From Capillimicrobium parvum (GTDB lineage: Bacteria > Actinomycetota > Thermoleophilia > Solirubrobacterales > Solirubrobacteraceae): 64,000 nt of DNA. The DNA is taken from the NCBI RefSeq assembly GCF_021172045.1, contig NZ_CP087164.1:5394001-5458000 (forward strand). The letters are read 5' to 3'. Position 1 is the first letter of the stretch, and every line of letters starts with the position of its first letter. This document shows, piece by piece, positions 34,450-42,003 of this stretch. Both the position numbers and the translations under genes were made by a program. Under the pieces are notes generated by a model. That model did no database searches, was not told the DNA's origin, and saw only the letters and a list, made by a program, of their open reading frames with translations.

Positions 34450-35652
34450 ATGCGCGTCGTGTTCCTCACCCATTACTTCCCGCCCGAGAAGGGGGCGGCG
34501 CAGACGCGCATCGCGGCGCTCGCCGGCGGGCTGCAGGCGGCCGGGCTGGACGTCACGGTGCACACCGGCTTTCCACACTATCCCGATGGCGCCGTGAAGC
34601 GCCCCTACCGCAACCGCGCCTGGCTGCGCGAGGCGGGCCCCGTGCCGGTCCTGCGCAGTGCGGTCTGCCCGGTGGCCAACCGCGGGGTGGCGCGGCGGCT
34701 GCTCGACCACACGGGCTTCGCCGCGAGCGCGCTGGCCACGGCCCCGCTGGCCGGGCCGGCCGACGTGGTGGTCGTCGAGTCGCCGCCGCTGTTCACGGCC
34801 GCGGCGGGCGTGCTGTACGCCCGGGGCAAGCGGGCAGCGCTGGTCATGAACGTCGCCGACCGCTGGCCCGCCACGGCCGTAGAGCTCGGTGCGCTGACGA
34901 ACGCGCGGGCCGTCGCCGCCGCCGAGGGTCTCGAGCGCTGGTGCTACCGCCACGCGGCGGCCGTCACGACGCCCACCGAGGGCATCGCCGCGGCGCTCGA
35001 GCGCCTCCCCGAGGCGGCCGGCAAGGTCGCCCGCGTCCTGCCCGCCGTGGATCTGGAGCGGTTCGCGGCGGCCCCCCCGCCCCGGCTCGACGGGCCGCTG
35101 CGGGTGGTCTACGCGGGGACGATCGGCCTGGCCCAGAACATGGCCACGCTCGTCGAGGCCGCGCGACTGGCAGGTCCCGAGACGGTGGCGGTGACGATCG
35201 CCGGGGACGGCGCCCAGGCGCAGGAGGTTGAGGCGCGGGCGGCGTCGGTCGACAACGTCACGTGGCTGGGCACCGTCGCGCCCGATGCCGTGCCGGGACT
35301 CTACGCCGGCGCCCACGCCGGGGCCGTCCTGCTCGGCGCCCAGCCGATCCTCGACGGCGCGTTTCCGACGAAGCTGCTCGAGGTCATGGCCGCGCGCCGG
35401 CCGGTGGTCCTCGGCGCGCGGGGCGAGTCGGCCCGCGAGGTGCGGGAAGCGGGCGCGGGCGTCGTGGCCGACCCGGACGACGCGCCGGCGCTCGCGGACG
35501 CGCTGCGGCGGCTCCGGGCGGACCCGGCGGGCGTCGCGCGCATGGGCGACGCCGGCCTGGCGCGGGTGCGCGAGCGCTACAGCCGCGCACGCAGCGTCGA
35601 GCACTGGCGCGAGCTGCTCACCGCCGTCGCGGGCCAGTGCTCCGTCTCGTAA
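34450..35652 (+). CDS. Glycosyltransferase family 4 (WbuB/WcaI-like)
   Basis: The 400-residue product opens RVVFLTHYFPPEKGAAQTRI, the acceptor-domain start of the WbuB/FnlB-associated GT4 subgroup, with VVVVESPPLFTAAAG and VMNVADRWPATAVELGAL in the interdomain region. The donor site reads GAFPTKLLEVMAARRPVVLG near residue 305. Members of this subgroup often add N-acetylfucosamine-type sugars in O-antigen synthesis, but specificity is unproven. The last five codons and the stop lie inside the left arm of a 162-bp palindrome, so the natural C terminus may have been altered by that element. Confidence 0.86.
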   Translation: MRVVFLTHYFPPEKGAAQTRIAALAGGLQAAGLDVTVHTGFPHYPDGAVKRPYRNRAWLREAGPVPVLRSAVCPVANRGVARRLLDHTGFAASALATAPLAGPADVVVVESPPLFTAAAGVLYARGKRAALVMNVADRWPATAVELGALTNARAVAAAEGLERWCYRHAAAVTTPTEGIAAALERLPEAAGKVARVLPAVDLERFAAAPPPRLDGPLRVVYAGTIGLAQNMATLVEAARLAGPETVAVTIAGDGAQAQEVEARAASVDNVTWLGTVAPDAVPGLYAGAHAGAVLLGAQPILDGAFPTKLLEVMAARRPVVLGARGESAREVREAGAGVVADPDDAPALADALRRLRADPAGVARMGDAGLARVRERYSRARSVEHWRELLTAVAGQCSVS

Positions 35653-35798
35653 CGATCGGCCTGAAAGGTGGGTCGTCGGCGCCGCCAGGCAAGGAGGCAG
35701 ACCCGAAGGAATCCCTCTGGGATTTCGAGTGGTCGAGGACGCCGCATGGCGGTGATCGACGGCCCGCATTTCGGGTCGATGGTTGCGAGATGGAGCAC
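35637..35798. repeat. 162-bp imperfect palindrome at a convergent gene junction
   Basis: The outer arms, 35637-35678 and 35757-35798, match in inverted orientation at 34 of 42 positions. Inner matches continue (CCGCCA at 35682-35687 with TGGCGG at 35747-35752; GAATCCC with GGGATTTC around a TCT loop at 35716-35718). Six of the eight outer mismatches become G.U pairs in plus-strand RNA, so 40 of 42 positions can pair in that transcript but not in the reverse one. It covers the end of the GT4 and most of the gap to the ligase. It could be a bidirectional terminator, a palindromic mobile element or a structured RNA. Confidence 0.75.
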
Positions 35799-35812
35799 TA
35801 GCGCCCGCGGGC

Positions 35813-37747
35813 TCAGCCCGTGGCCTTCGGATCCCCGCCCGTCTTGGCGAGCTGCTGGAGGCCGACGTCGACCGGGTTGAGCTTGAGCGCGCGCCCATAC
35901 CAGTAGCGGGCGGCGCGGTAGCGCCCCTGGCGGGCGTAGAAGTCGCCGATGACGCCCATCGTGGCGAAGTTGCCGGGCTCCTTGTCGAGCGCCTTGAGGA
36001 GGTCCGAGCGCGCCTCGGCGAGCTGGCCGTCGCTCTCGTGCGCCGACGCCATCAGGTACCACGGGACGACCGAGACCGGGTTGAGCTTGGAGGCGGTCCG
36101 GGCCGCCGAGAGCTGCTTGGCCGGCGAGTCGGCGGCGTCCGCGCGCGCCTGGCGGACGTAGAAGTCCGAGAGGTACAGGACGGCGACGGCGACGACCGCG
36201 ATCGCGAGGGCGCCCGCGGTGACCGCCCGCCACGCGGCGGGCAGCCGGCGCGACGGCGCGGTGGCGGGATCGAGGACGAGCGCGACGCCGATGCCCAGGC
36301 AGAGCAGGCCGAGCCCCGTGACGCCCGGGATCCGCCACATCCAGTCGACCATGGACTGGCCGATCAGCACGGCTCCCGAGGCGGCCAGGCCGCTGGCCAA
36401 TCGCTGCCGGGGTTGCGGGACGTGGCGCCAGCGCGTGACGAGCACGCCGATCGCCCCGACGAGGAAGGCGCCCATGAGGATCGCGCCGACCAGGCCGAGC
36501 TCCGACAGCACCTGGAACGGCAGCCCGTGTGGGTCGTCCAGGTTGCGGTCGTTGTTGCGGTGCCCGTAGTACTCGAAGGGGTAGGACGCCTCGCCGACGC
36601 CGGTGATCGGGTTGTCGGCGAACGCGTTCAGCGACACGCGCCAGAGGTCGTAGCGCTGGCCGGAGACGTTGGCGTACCGGGTCGCTCCGGTGGCGATGGT
36701 CTCGTTGGCGGTGAACTCGTCCCACTTCTGGCGGGCCTCGCTGACGGGGTTGCCGACGACCATGAGCCCGCCGACGATCCCGACGATCACGATCAGGACG
36801 AGCCCGGCCCGCGCGGCGAGGCGGGCGACGCGGATGCCCTCGCTGCCGGTGCGCAGGCCGTTGTCGACCAGGGCGATGGCCAGGCCGACGCCGAAGGCGA
36901 CCACCATGAGCAGCAGCGTCGTCCAGGCGGCACGGCTGATGTCGCCGTCCTGTACGACGCCCTGCCCGCCGTCGAAGGCGTTGTACGGCGTCAGCAGGCC
37001 GCTCGAGAAGATCGCGATGAGCACGACCGCCAGCACGCCGAGCCAGGCCCGGCGGATCCGCTCGGGCCCGAGCCCCAGCGCGACGACGGCGCCCACGCCG
37101 AGGCCGATGACGATGCCGCGGCTCTGCGTCAGGAACGCCAGGGCGAGGCAGAGGACGGCCAGCGAGAACGCGGCGGCGCGGAACGCCCGCTTCTCGCCGC
37201 GGGCGGCCAGCGCCAGCAGCGGCCAGACGCCCAGCGCGAAGAGCAGCGCCGTCGCGTTGCGGTAGCCCACCGGAGCGTCGAGGCGCCCGGCCAGGAAGAG
37301 CCCGTCGTCGCCGATGAGCATGCGGACGAGCGTGAGGAGGGCCAGCGCGGCGATGCCGGCGACCAGCCCGAGGCCGAGGACCTCGATCACCCGCCCGCGC
37401 GGGACGAGCACGATCGGGACCGTGACGAGCGCCGCGTAGAACAGGTCGCGCGCGCCGCCCTCCCAGGCGGCGGAGGGCGACGTCGACCAGAGCGCGGAGA
37501 GCAGCGCCCAGGCCGCGAAGCCCCAGATGCCGGCGAGCATGACCTTCGTCCAGCGGCCGCCCAGGGGGAGGCCGCCGCCGGCGATCTGCAGGGCCAGCAG
37601 CGTGCCGAGGACCAGCACGGCCGGCGGGCCCCAGTCGCGCAGGTAGAAGGCTCCGTGGTAGACGGTCGCCAGAAGGAGCAGGACGATGACGAACACCGCC
37701 GGAGCCGCGATGAGGGGGGACCGCGGCGGCGGCGTACGACTGTCCAC
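35813..37747 (-). CDS. O-antigen ligase/polymerase family (Wzy_C) membrane protein with TPR tail
   Basis: A 644-residue product from GTG 37747; ATG 37819 is in frame but would overlap the divergent gene. About 11-13 hydrophobic segments run from residue 15 to about 545. The large extracytoplasmic loop contains YDLWRVSLNAFADNPITGVG and EASYPFEYYGHRNNDRN, the usual Wzy_C/WaaL loop with R.....A....P..G.G. The C-terminal 95 residues hold TPR-like repeats (GQLAEARSDLLKALDKEPGN; GRYRAARYWYGRALKLNP). Expected role: joining or polymerising lipid-linked glycans outside the membrane. It has a second copy at 52444, also next to a secreted low-complexity protein. Confidence 0.84.
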   Translation of the reverse strand: MDSRTPPPRSPLIAAPAVFVIVLLLLATVYHGAFYLRDWGPPAVLVLGTLLALQIAGGGLPLGGRWTKVMLAGIWGFAAWALLSALWSTSPSAAWEGGARDLFYAALVTVPIVLVPRGRVIEVLGLGLVAGIAALALLTLVRMLIGDDGLFLAGRLDAPVGYRNATALLFALGVWPLLALAARGEKRAFRAAAFSLAVLCLALAFLTQSRGIVIGLGVGAVVALGLGPERIRRAWLGVLAVVLIAIFSSGLLTPYNAFDGGQGVVQDGDISRAAWTTLLLMVVAFGVGLAIALVDNGLRTGSEGIRVARLAARAGLVLIVIVGIVGGLMVVGNPVSEARQKWDEFTANETIATGATRYANVSGQRYDLWRVSLNAFADNPITGVGEASYPFEYYGHRNNDRNLDDPHGLPFQVLSELGLVGAILMGAFLVGAIGVLVTRWRHVPQPRQRLASGLAASGAVLIGQSMVDWMWRIPGVTGLGLLCLGIGVALVLDPATAPSRRLPAAWRAVTAGALAIAVVAVAVLYLSDFYVRQARADAADSPAKQLSAARTASKLNPVSVVPWYLMASAHESDGQLAEARSDLLKALDKEPGNFATMGVIGDFYARQGRYRAARYWYGRALKLNPVDVGLQQLAKTGGDPKATG

Positions 37748-37786
37748 TGCTTCCGTGATCGTCTGCGGGGCCGCTTCCTGCTGCTC

Positions 37787-37792
37787 TACACT
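37787..37792 (+). promoter_or_regulatory. -10 box TACACT (leaderless)
   Basis: Ends seven bases before GTG 37800 and lies about 40 bases upstream of the divergent ligase start, so it may couple the two transcripts. Confidence 0.6.
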
Positions 37793-37799
37793 CGCTGCG

Positions 37800-38417
37800 G
37801 TGAGTCGTGCTTCCCTCATCGCCTCGTTCGCGTTCGTGGTCGTGTGCCTGGCCGCGCCCCCGGTGAGTGCACAGCAGCAGCGGACCGACCCGGACGCTAG
37901 CAGCCCTGCCGGGGTCATCTACGAAATTCCGTTCGATACGGCCCGCAAGGACGCCGCTCCGAAGAAGGCGCGAGCGAAGGCGGACGACGGCTCGGGCGAC
38001 CAGCAGGACAACGGCACCTCGACCGCCGGGGCGGCCGGCACGACCGGCTCCGGGGGCGGTGGCAACGGGGATTCCGGCGCCAGCGGCGCGACCGCGGCCA
38101 CCGGATCGTCGGGATCTTCGGGCTCCTCGGGCTCATCGGGCTCATCGGGCTCATCGGGCTCATCGGGCTCATCGAGCGACAATCCGAACGTCGGCACGTC
38201 CATCCACTCCGAGAACGGATTCGGATCTTCGTCCAGGGTCCCGGGCGTGGGCGGCGCGACGGTCGGCACGGACGGTCCGCCGTCATCGGCGCTGCGCTCG
38301 GACTCGAGCTCCAGCACGACGTCCCCGGCCGTCACGTACGGCCTGCTGCTGATCCTGCTCGTCGTGGGCGGCTGGATCGGCCTCGCGGCCAGCCGCGGGC
38401 TGCGCACGTCCACCTGA
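37800..38417 (+). CDS. Secreted low-complexity protein with C-terminal membrane anchor
   Basis: A 205-residue product. A signal peptide at residues 1-21 (SRASLIASFAFVVVCLAAPP then VSA) is followed by an acidic/basic segment, about 60 residues of Gly/Ser/Ala with GSS repeats, and a single hydrophobic helix near the end (TYGLLLILLVVGGWIGLAAS) followed by RGLRTST. The topology would be an exposed flexible stalk held by the C-terminal helix. The same layout occurs at 51873, also beside a ligase gene. GTG 37800 is fixed by the signal peptide and by the -10 box seven bases upstream. The molecular role is unknown; it could be a glycan attachment or ligase partner protein. Confidence 0.7.
   Translation: MSRASLIASFAFVVVCLAAPPVSAQQQRTDPDASSPAGVIYEIPFDTARKDAAPKKARAKADDGSGDQQDNGTSTAGAAGTTGSGGGGNGDSGASGATAATGSSGSSGSSGSSGSSGSSGSSGSSSDNPNVGTSIHSENGFGSSSRVPGVGGATVGTDGPPSSALRSDSSSSTTSPAVTYGLLLILLVVGGWIGLAASRGLRTST
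38103..38174 (+). repeat. 9-bp tandem repeat (five exact GGCTCATCG units plus three variants)
   Basis: Positions 38130-38174 hold five perfect copies of GGCTCATCG, preceded by three diverged copies at 38103-38129. Each unit encodes Gly-Ser-Ser, so changes in copy number lengthen or shorten the linker of the secreted protein without a frameshift. Confidence 0.9.
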
Positions 38418-38449
38418 CCTGACGGCGCCGTTCCAGCGCGCGCCTCCCG

Positions 38450-38496
38450 ACGTGCGTCAGGTTTGTCCCGAGGGGTGGGCAAAAGGTGACGCACGT
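38450..38496. terminator. Bidirectional hairpin terminator candidate
   Basis: Perfect 10-bp arms ACGTGCGTCA (38450-38459) and TGACGCACGT (38487-38496), with further partial pairing inside (TTTG...CCC with GGGCAAAA). It lies in the 118-base gap between convergent genes 37800-38417 and 38536-39633. There is no strong U tract on either side. Confidence 0.5.
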
Positions 38497-38535
38497 CCGG
38501 GCGCGGCCACGCCCGCGCCGTCCGTCGCGGCCGGC

Positions 38536-39633
38536 TCAGCCCGCCGGAACCGTGTCCGCCGGCGGCGCGTCCGTCGTCGCCGGAGGCTCCGTCACCGCGG
38601 GCGGCTCGGTCGTCGCGGGCGGCTCGGTGACCGGCGGGGTCGTCGCGGTCGGCGTCGGCGTCGTCGGCGGGGCGGTCTGCGTGATCGGGGGCACCGTGGT
38701 GGTGCTCGTCGGCAGCGGGACCGTGGCCGTGGGCCGCGTGGTGGTCGTCGTCGGCTGCCTCGTGCCGCCCTTCTTGCCGGTGCTCTTCGGGGCGGCGGCG
38801 GGCGTCCGCGAGGGCGCGGTGGCCTTCGTCGGGGTCGGCGCGCCGGCGGCCGCGGACGGCTCCTGTGCCTGCGTGGTCACCGGCTCGCCGGACGGCGTCA
38901 CCGCGCCGGTGCCCGCGGTCGCCGAGGACGACGACCCCGCCTTCCTGGCCTTCTTCGCGGTCGTCGCCGTGGTGTCCGCGGGCGAAGGCGTGGTGCCCGC
39001 GCCGGTGGTGGGCGCGTCGGGCGGCGCGTCCGCGGGCGCGGTCGAGACCTTCGCGGCCCGCTGGCCGGACGGCTCGTCGCCGCCGCTGAGCGCGACGGCG
39101 CCCGCCGCGATCGCGGCGACCCCGAACAGCCCCAGCACCCCGCCAGCGACCAGCGCGGCCGGGCGACGCCGCAGGCGCCCGCCGACGCGGGACGGCGCGG
39201 CCGCGGCCGCCGGCGCCGGCAGCCCGGTGTCCGCGGTCCGAGGCGGCAGGGACGGCAGCACCGCGGCGCCGACGAGTGCCTCGAGCTGGCTGCGCAGCTC
39301 CTGCTCGTGCTCGTCACCTTCCGCGGCGGCCCCGAGATGCTCGGCCTGCACGTCGCCGGAGGCCAGCGACTCGAGCCAGGCAGCGGGATCGGCGGGCCGC
39401 GCGCCGGCACGCGCGGCGCTCCACGCGCCGAGCAGCGTGTCACGCAGGCGGTCCTCGTCACCGCCGGCGGCGGCCAGCAGCCGCTCGCGATGGCGGTCGG
39501 CGAGGACGGCGAAGGCGACGGGCAGCCCGGACCCCGCGAGGTCCATCAGCGAGCGGTCGGGCTGGCGCAGCAGCGGGCGCGCCCACACCGGCTGGTCGAG
39601 GACAGGGTCGGGCGGCTCCCGCACGATCGGCAC
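38536..39633 (-). CDS. Membrane protein with sigma-region-2-like head and Pro/Thr-rich extracellular tail
   Basis: A 365-residue product. Residues about 30-95 read like an ECF sigma region 2 (VAFAVLADRHRERLLAAAGG, DEDRLRDTLLGAWSAARAG, DPAAWLESLASGD) but no region 4 follows. One membrane helix (LVAGGVLGLFGVAAIAAGAV) lies near residues 158-180. The remaining 180 residues are Thr/Pro/Ala-rich with repeats such as EPPATTEPPAVTEPPATT, probably exposed and a good glycosylation substrate. It may be a sigma- or anti-sigma-related membrane sensor, or the resemblance may be coincidental. GTG 39633 is six bases after a TAGAGT box. Confidence 0.65.
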   Translation of the reverse strand: MPIVREPPDPVLDQPVWARPLLRQPDRSLMDLAGSGLPVAFAVLADRHRERLLAAAGGDEDRLRDTLLGAWSAARAGARPADPAAWLESLASGDVQAEHLGAAAEGDEHEQELRSQLEALVGAAVLPSLPPRTADTGLPAPAAAAAPSRVGGRLRRRPAALVAGGVLGLFGVAAIAAGAVALSGGDEPSGQRAAKVSTAPADAPPDAPTTGAGTTPSPADTTATTAKKARKAGSSSSATAGTGAVTPSGEPVTTQAQEPSAAAGAPTPTKATAPSRTPAAAPKSTGKKGGTRQPTTTTTRPTATVPLPTSTTTVPPITQTAPPTTPTPTATTPPVTEPPATTEPPAVTEPPATTDAPPADTVPAG

Positions 39634-39639
39634 GCCCCG

Positions 39640-39645
39640 ACTCTA
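39640..39645 (-). promoter_or_regulatory. -10 box TAGAGT (leaderless)
   Basis: Ends six bases before GTG 39633 on the minus strand. Confidence 0.6.
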
Positions 39646-39795
39646 ACGAGGTCCAGCCGCCGGTCCACCGCCATCCGGTCAGGCGGAAGTCCAACACCCG
39701 GCCAGGATTCCGCCGGGAAGGATTCTCCGACCGGGATCCGGCCGACAGCAGGGGGGAGCCCGCCGCCGTTCCACCGCGCGGCGGCCCCGTCCCGA

Positions 39796-39838
39796 CGGAG
39801 GCGCACGGAGCGCCTCCGGCCACTGCCAAGGAGGCGCC
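39796..39838 (+). promoter_or_regulatory. Structured leader with alternative Shine-Dalgarno-masking hairpin
   Basis: A perfect 9-bp stem, CGGAGGCGC (39796-39804) with GCGCCTCCG (39810-39818), precedes the start codon. The Shine-Dalgarno region 39830-39837 repeats the left arm exactly (GGAGGCGC), so the right arm can pair with either one. Pairing with the left arm frees the ribosome site; pairing with the ribosome site masks it. The leader further upstream (about 39740-39780) also holds a GCCGCC/GGCGGC hairpin. The strands' roles are inferred from base pairing only. Confidence 0.5.
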
Positions 39839-41143
39839 ATGCTTCACCCTGCCCGCACGGGTCGCCGACGCCTGCGCGACCACCCGGCCCATCTGCTCGC
39901 CGCCATCAGCGCGGCGATGGTGCTCTTCGCGCTGGCCACCGCATCCCCCAGCCCCGCGCCCGCCGCGCCCGCGCCGGGGACCGCGGCCGCCGTCCCGCCG
40001 CAGGGCGTCTACGACCAGTGCGCCCCCACGCCGGATCTCGGCACCTGCATCGAGCACGTCCGCCGGGTCGCCAGCAACGGGATGCCCATCATCCTCAACT
40101 ACACGAGCTGGTACGCGACGCCGACGGACCTGGTCGCGTATGCCGACGCCGCGGCCCTCGCGGGCGTGAAGCTCATCTGGCCGCTCAACGACAAGGTGTG
40201 GCGCGAGCAGGGCAACCTCTTCAAGCGCTACCCGAAGCTCGCGGCGCAGTGCTACTGCAACGACATGCTGGCCTACGTCGTCAACCGCCTGAAGGACCAT
40301 CCCGCAACGTGGGGCTGGTACATCGGCGACGAGCTGACCGTCAACGAGGCGCCGCTCGTGCAGGCGCTCGCCGACCGCGTCCGCGCGCTCGACCCCGACC
40401 ACCCGACGATCTACGTCGGCATGGGCATGCTCGAGCAGCTCGGCGCCAACCTCGGGCCGTACATCCGCGCCGCGGACTACATCGGCAGCGACATGTACCC
40501 GATCGGCAGCGTCGTGCCGCACACGCTCACGGGCGAGGCGATGGCAGCGTCGGCCCGCCAAATCAAGCCGGCCGGGAGGAACATGGTCGCGGTCCTGCAG
40601 GCCTTCGCGCACAACCAGTACCCCCAGGACGGGATGCCCGACGACCACTTCCCGACCGCCGCGGAGATGACCGATCAGCGCAACCAGGCGATCCTGGCGA
40701 GCGATCCCAGCCTCATCCTGTGGTACTCGCTCAACGACGTCGACCGCTCGGCGGACCCCGCCGGCAACTGGGCGAACCTCGTGCAGGCGGCCAACGCTCC
40801 TCCGCCGGTCGTGCCCGAGCCGCCGGTCGCCACCGCACCGCGCCCGTCGGCCACCCCGGCCGCGAAGGCCCGCGCGCGCACGGTGGCCGAGACGACGCGG
40901 ACGAGAGGGCCAAGCGTGCGACGTCGCGCACGGTGGCCGAGACGACGCGGACGAGCAGGGCCAAGCGGGCGACGTCGCGCTCGAACGCCGAGCGGGCGAC
41001 CGCGCGCCGGCGGTCCTAGCGCGGAGCCGGCGCCCGGACGGCGCGCGCCCAGTCGGCGAAGTGGCGAGCGGGGGCCCTGGAGTGGTCGATGTCCTGCAGC
41101 GAGTACCACAGGATCATCACGGGGCGCGAGACCTTCAGCGTGA
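39839..41143 (+). CDS. Secreted TIM-barrel (glycoside-hydrolase-like) protein, likely frameshifted at its C terminus
   Basis: As sequenced, 434 residues. An N-terminal signal or anchor (HLLAAISAAMVLFALATASP) precedes the catalytic-like domain, residues about 58-320: GVYDQCAPTPDLGTCIEHV, IILNYTSWYATP, GVKLIWPLNDKVW, ATWGWYIGDELTVNE (the acidic pair typical of hydrolase barrels), YIGSDMYPIG and LILWYSLNDVD. It is paralogous to 41016-41957. The tail holds a duplicated 51-base unit, one copy short by one base; restoring it gives a clean TVAETTRTSRAKRATSR repeat and a stop at 41019, four bases into the convergent gene. Without it the frame reads on as Arg-rich non-homologous sequence to 41143. A GGAGG ribosome site is four bases from ATG. 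Confidence 0.75.
   Translation: MLHPARTGRRRLRDHPAHLLAAISAAMVLFALATASPSPAPAAPAPGTAAAVPPQGVYDQCAPTPDLGTCIEHVRRVASNGMPIILNYTSWYATPTDLVAYADAAALAGVKLIWPLNDKVWREQGNLFKRYPKLAAQCYCNDMLAYVVNRLKDHPATWGWYIGDELTVNEAPLVQALADRVRALDPDHPTIYVGMGMLEQLGANLGPYIRAADYIGSDMYPIGSVVPHTLTGEAMAASARQIKPAGRNMVAVLQAFAHNQYPQDGMPDDHFPTAAEMTDQRNQAILASDPSLILWYSLNDVDRSADPAGNWANLVQAANAPPPVVPEPPVATAPRPSATPAAKARARTVAETTRTRGPSVRRRARWPRRRGRAGPSGRRRARTPSGRPRAGGPSAEPAPGRRAPSRRSGERGPWSGRCPAASTTGSSRGARPSA
40881..40981 (+). repeat. Two tandem copies of a 51-base unit, the first lacking one base
   Basis: Copy 1 is 40881-40930 (50 bases) and copy 2 is 40931-40981 (51 bases). They differ by a missing C after position 40895 (ACGAGAGGG against ACGAGCAGGG) and a few substitutions. 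It encodes a basic 17-residue repeat at the C terminus of the barrel protein. Confidence 0.8.
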
Positions 41144-41957
41144 GGTTGCGCGCCTTGAGCATCTCCGCGTAGGTCGGGAAGTGGTTGCGGTCGACGATCC
41201 CGGTGGGCGGGGCGTCGCGCACCTGGTTCCACGCGAACGCCTGAAGCGTCGCGACGAACTTGCGCCGCAGCGCGCTGGCCTCGCGTCCGGCGGAGCCCAT
41301 GGACTGCGCGAGGATCGACGTCGCGAACGCGGTGCCGAAGGGGAACATGTCGTTGCCGAGGTACTCCGCGGCGGGCGCGAACGGCTTGAGCCCCGCGCCG
41401 AAGAGCTGGTCGAGGCCGGCCTGCATGTAGAGGCGCGGGTGGTTCGGGTCGAGGAACAGCACCCGGTCGGCGAGCCGGATGACGGCGGGCGCGGTGCTCG
41501 CCGGCAGCTCGTCGCCGACGTACCAGCCCCACGTCGCGGGGTTGTGGCGCAACAGACGAACCGTGTACCGCAGCAGGTTGGTGCAGTGACATCCGCGGGA
41601 GAGCTGCGGATACGTCCTGCGCAGGCTCACTGCGCCGCGCCAGGCCGGGTGGATGAGCGGCCAGATGAGCTTGACCCCGGCGTTGCGCGCCGCGCGCGCG
41701 TACGCCCGGATCTGGCGCGGCGAGCCGTTGAGCGCCTGGTAGTTGAGGACGTACTTGATGCCGACGCGCGCGACGCGGCGCAGGTTGGCGGCGCACCGCG
41801 CCGGATGCGCGCCCGGCGGGCACTGCTCGTAGACGCCCTGCGGGGGCAGCTTCGCCGCCGCCGACGCGCCGGCCGGGCAGCGGGCGAGCAGCAACGCCGC
41901 AACGAGTGTCGCGAGCAACACACCCGCGCCGGCGATCCGTGCGCCAGTCGGTGACAC
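41016..41957 (-). CDS. Secreted TIM-barrel (glycoside-hydrolase-like) protein
   Basis: A 313-residue product from GTG 41957, with a signal peptide (AGVLLATLVAALLLARC then PAGASAAAK; the Cys might be lipidated). The domain matches the convergent neighbour block by block: GVYEQCPPGAHPARCAANLR, YVLNYQALNGSP, GVKLIWPLIHPAW, ATWGWYVGDELPAST, YLGNDMFPFG, MILWYSLQDID. The G-D-E-L acidic pair is retained, so hydrolase activity is plausible. The two genes are tail-to-tail paralogues, an unusual inverted duplication. It probably acts on the secreted glycan outside the membrane, by trimming or release. GTG 41957 lies seven bases after a TACCGT box; GTG 41975 is also in frame. Confidence 0.72.
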   Translation of the reverse strand: MSPTGARIAGAGVLLATLVAALLLARCPAGASAAAKLPPQGVYEQCPPGAHPARCAANLRRVARVGIKYVLNYQALNGSPRQIRAYARAARNAGVKLIWPLIHPAWRGAVSLRRTYPQLSRGCHCTNLLRYTVRLLRHNPATWGWYVGDELPASTAPAVIRLADRVLFLDPNHPRLYMQAGLDQLFGAGLKPFAPAAEYLGNDMFPFGTAFATSILAQSMGSAGREASALRRKFVATLQAFAWNQVRDAPPTGIVDRNHFPTYAEMLKARNLTLKVSRPVMILWYSLQDIDHSRAPARHFADWARAVRAPAPR

Positions 41958-41964
41958 GCCGCCC

Positions 41965-41970
41965 ACGGTA
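41965..41970 (-). promoter_or_regulatory. -10 box TACCGT (leaderless)
   Basis: Ends seven bases before GTG 41957 on the minus strand and supports that start over GTG 41975. Confidence 0.55.
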
Positions 41971-42003
41971 CACACGAGCCCCTGCGCAACAAAACGCGAA
42001 CGT

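Noticed and set aside
35637-35798. The palindrome as a tRNA, integron attC site or insertion-sequence end
   Set aside because: No cloverleaf fits, no attC core (GTTRRRY) is seen and no transposase or target-site duplication is evident.
33736-35898. A 720-codon open frame on the minus strand covering the GT4 gene and the palindrome
   Set aside because: Only the last 235 codons form a recognisable methyltransferase; the rest is the antisense shadow of the GT4 gene, a common effect of very high third-position GC.
39646-39795. The structured leader as a ydaO/c-di-AMP riboswitch, which often controls secreted proteins in actinobacteria
   Set aside because: The GGGGGA-like segment is present, but the conserved GGGGUGAAUC-type element that should follow is not found.
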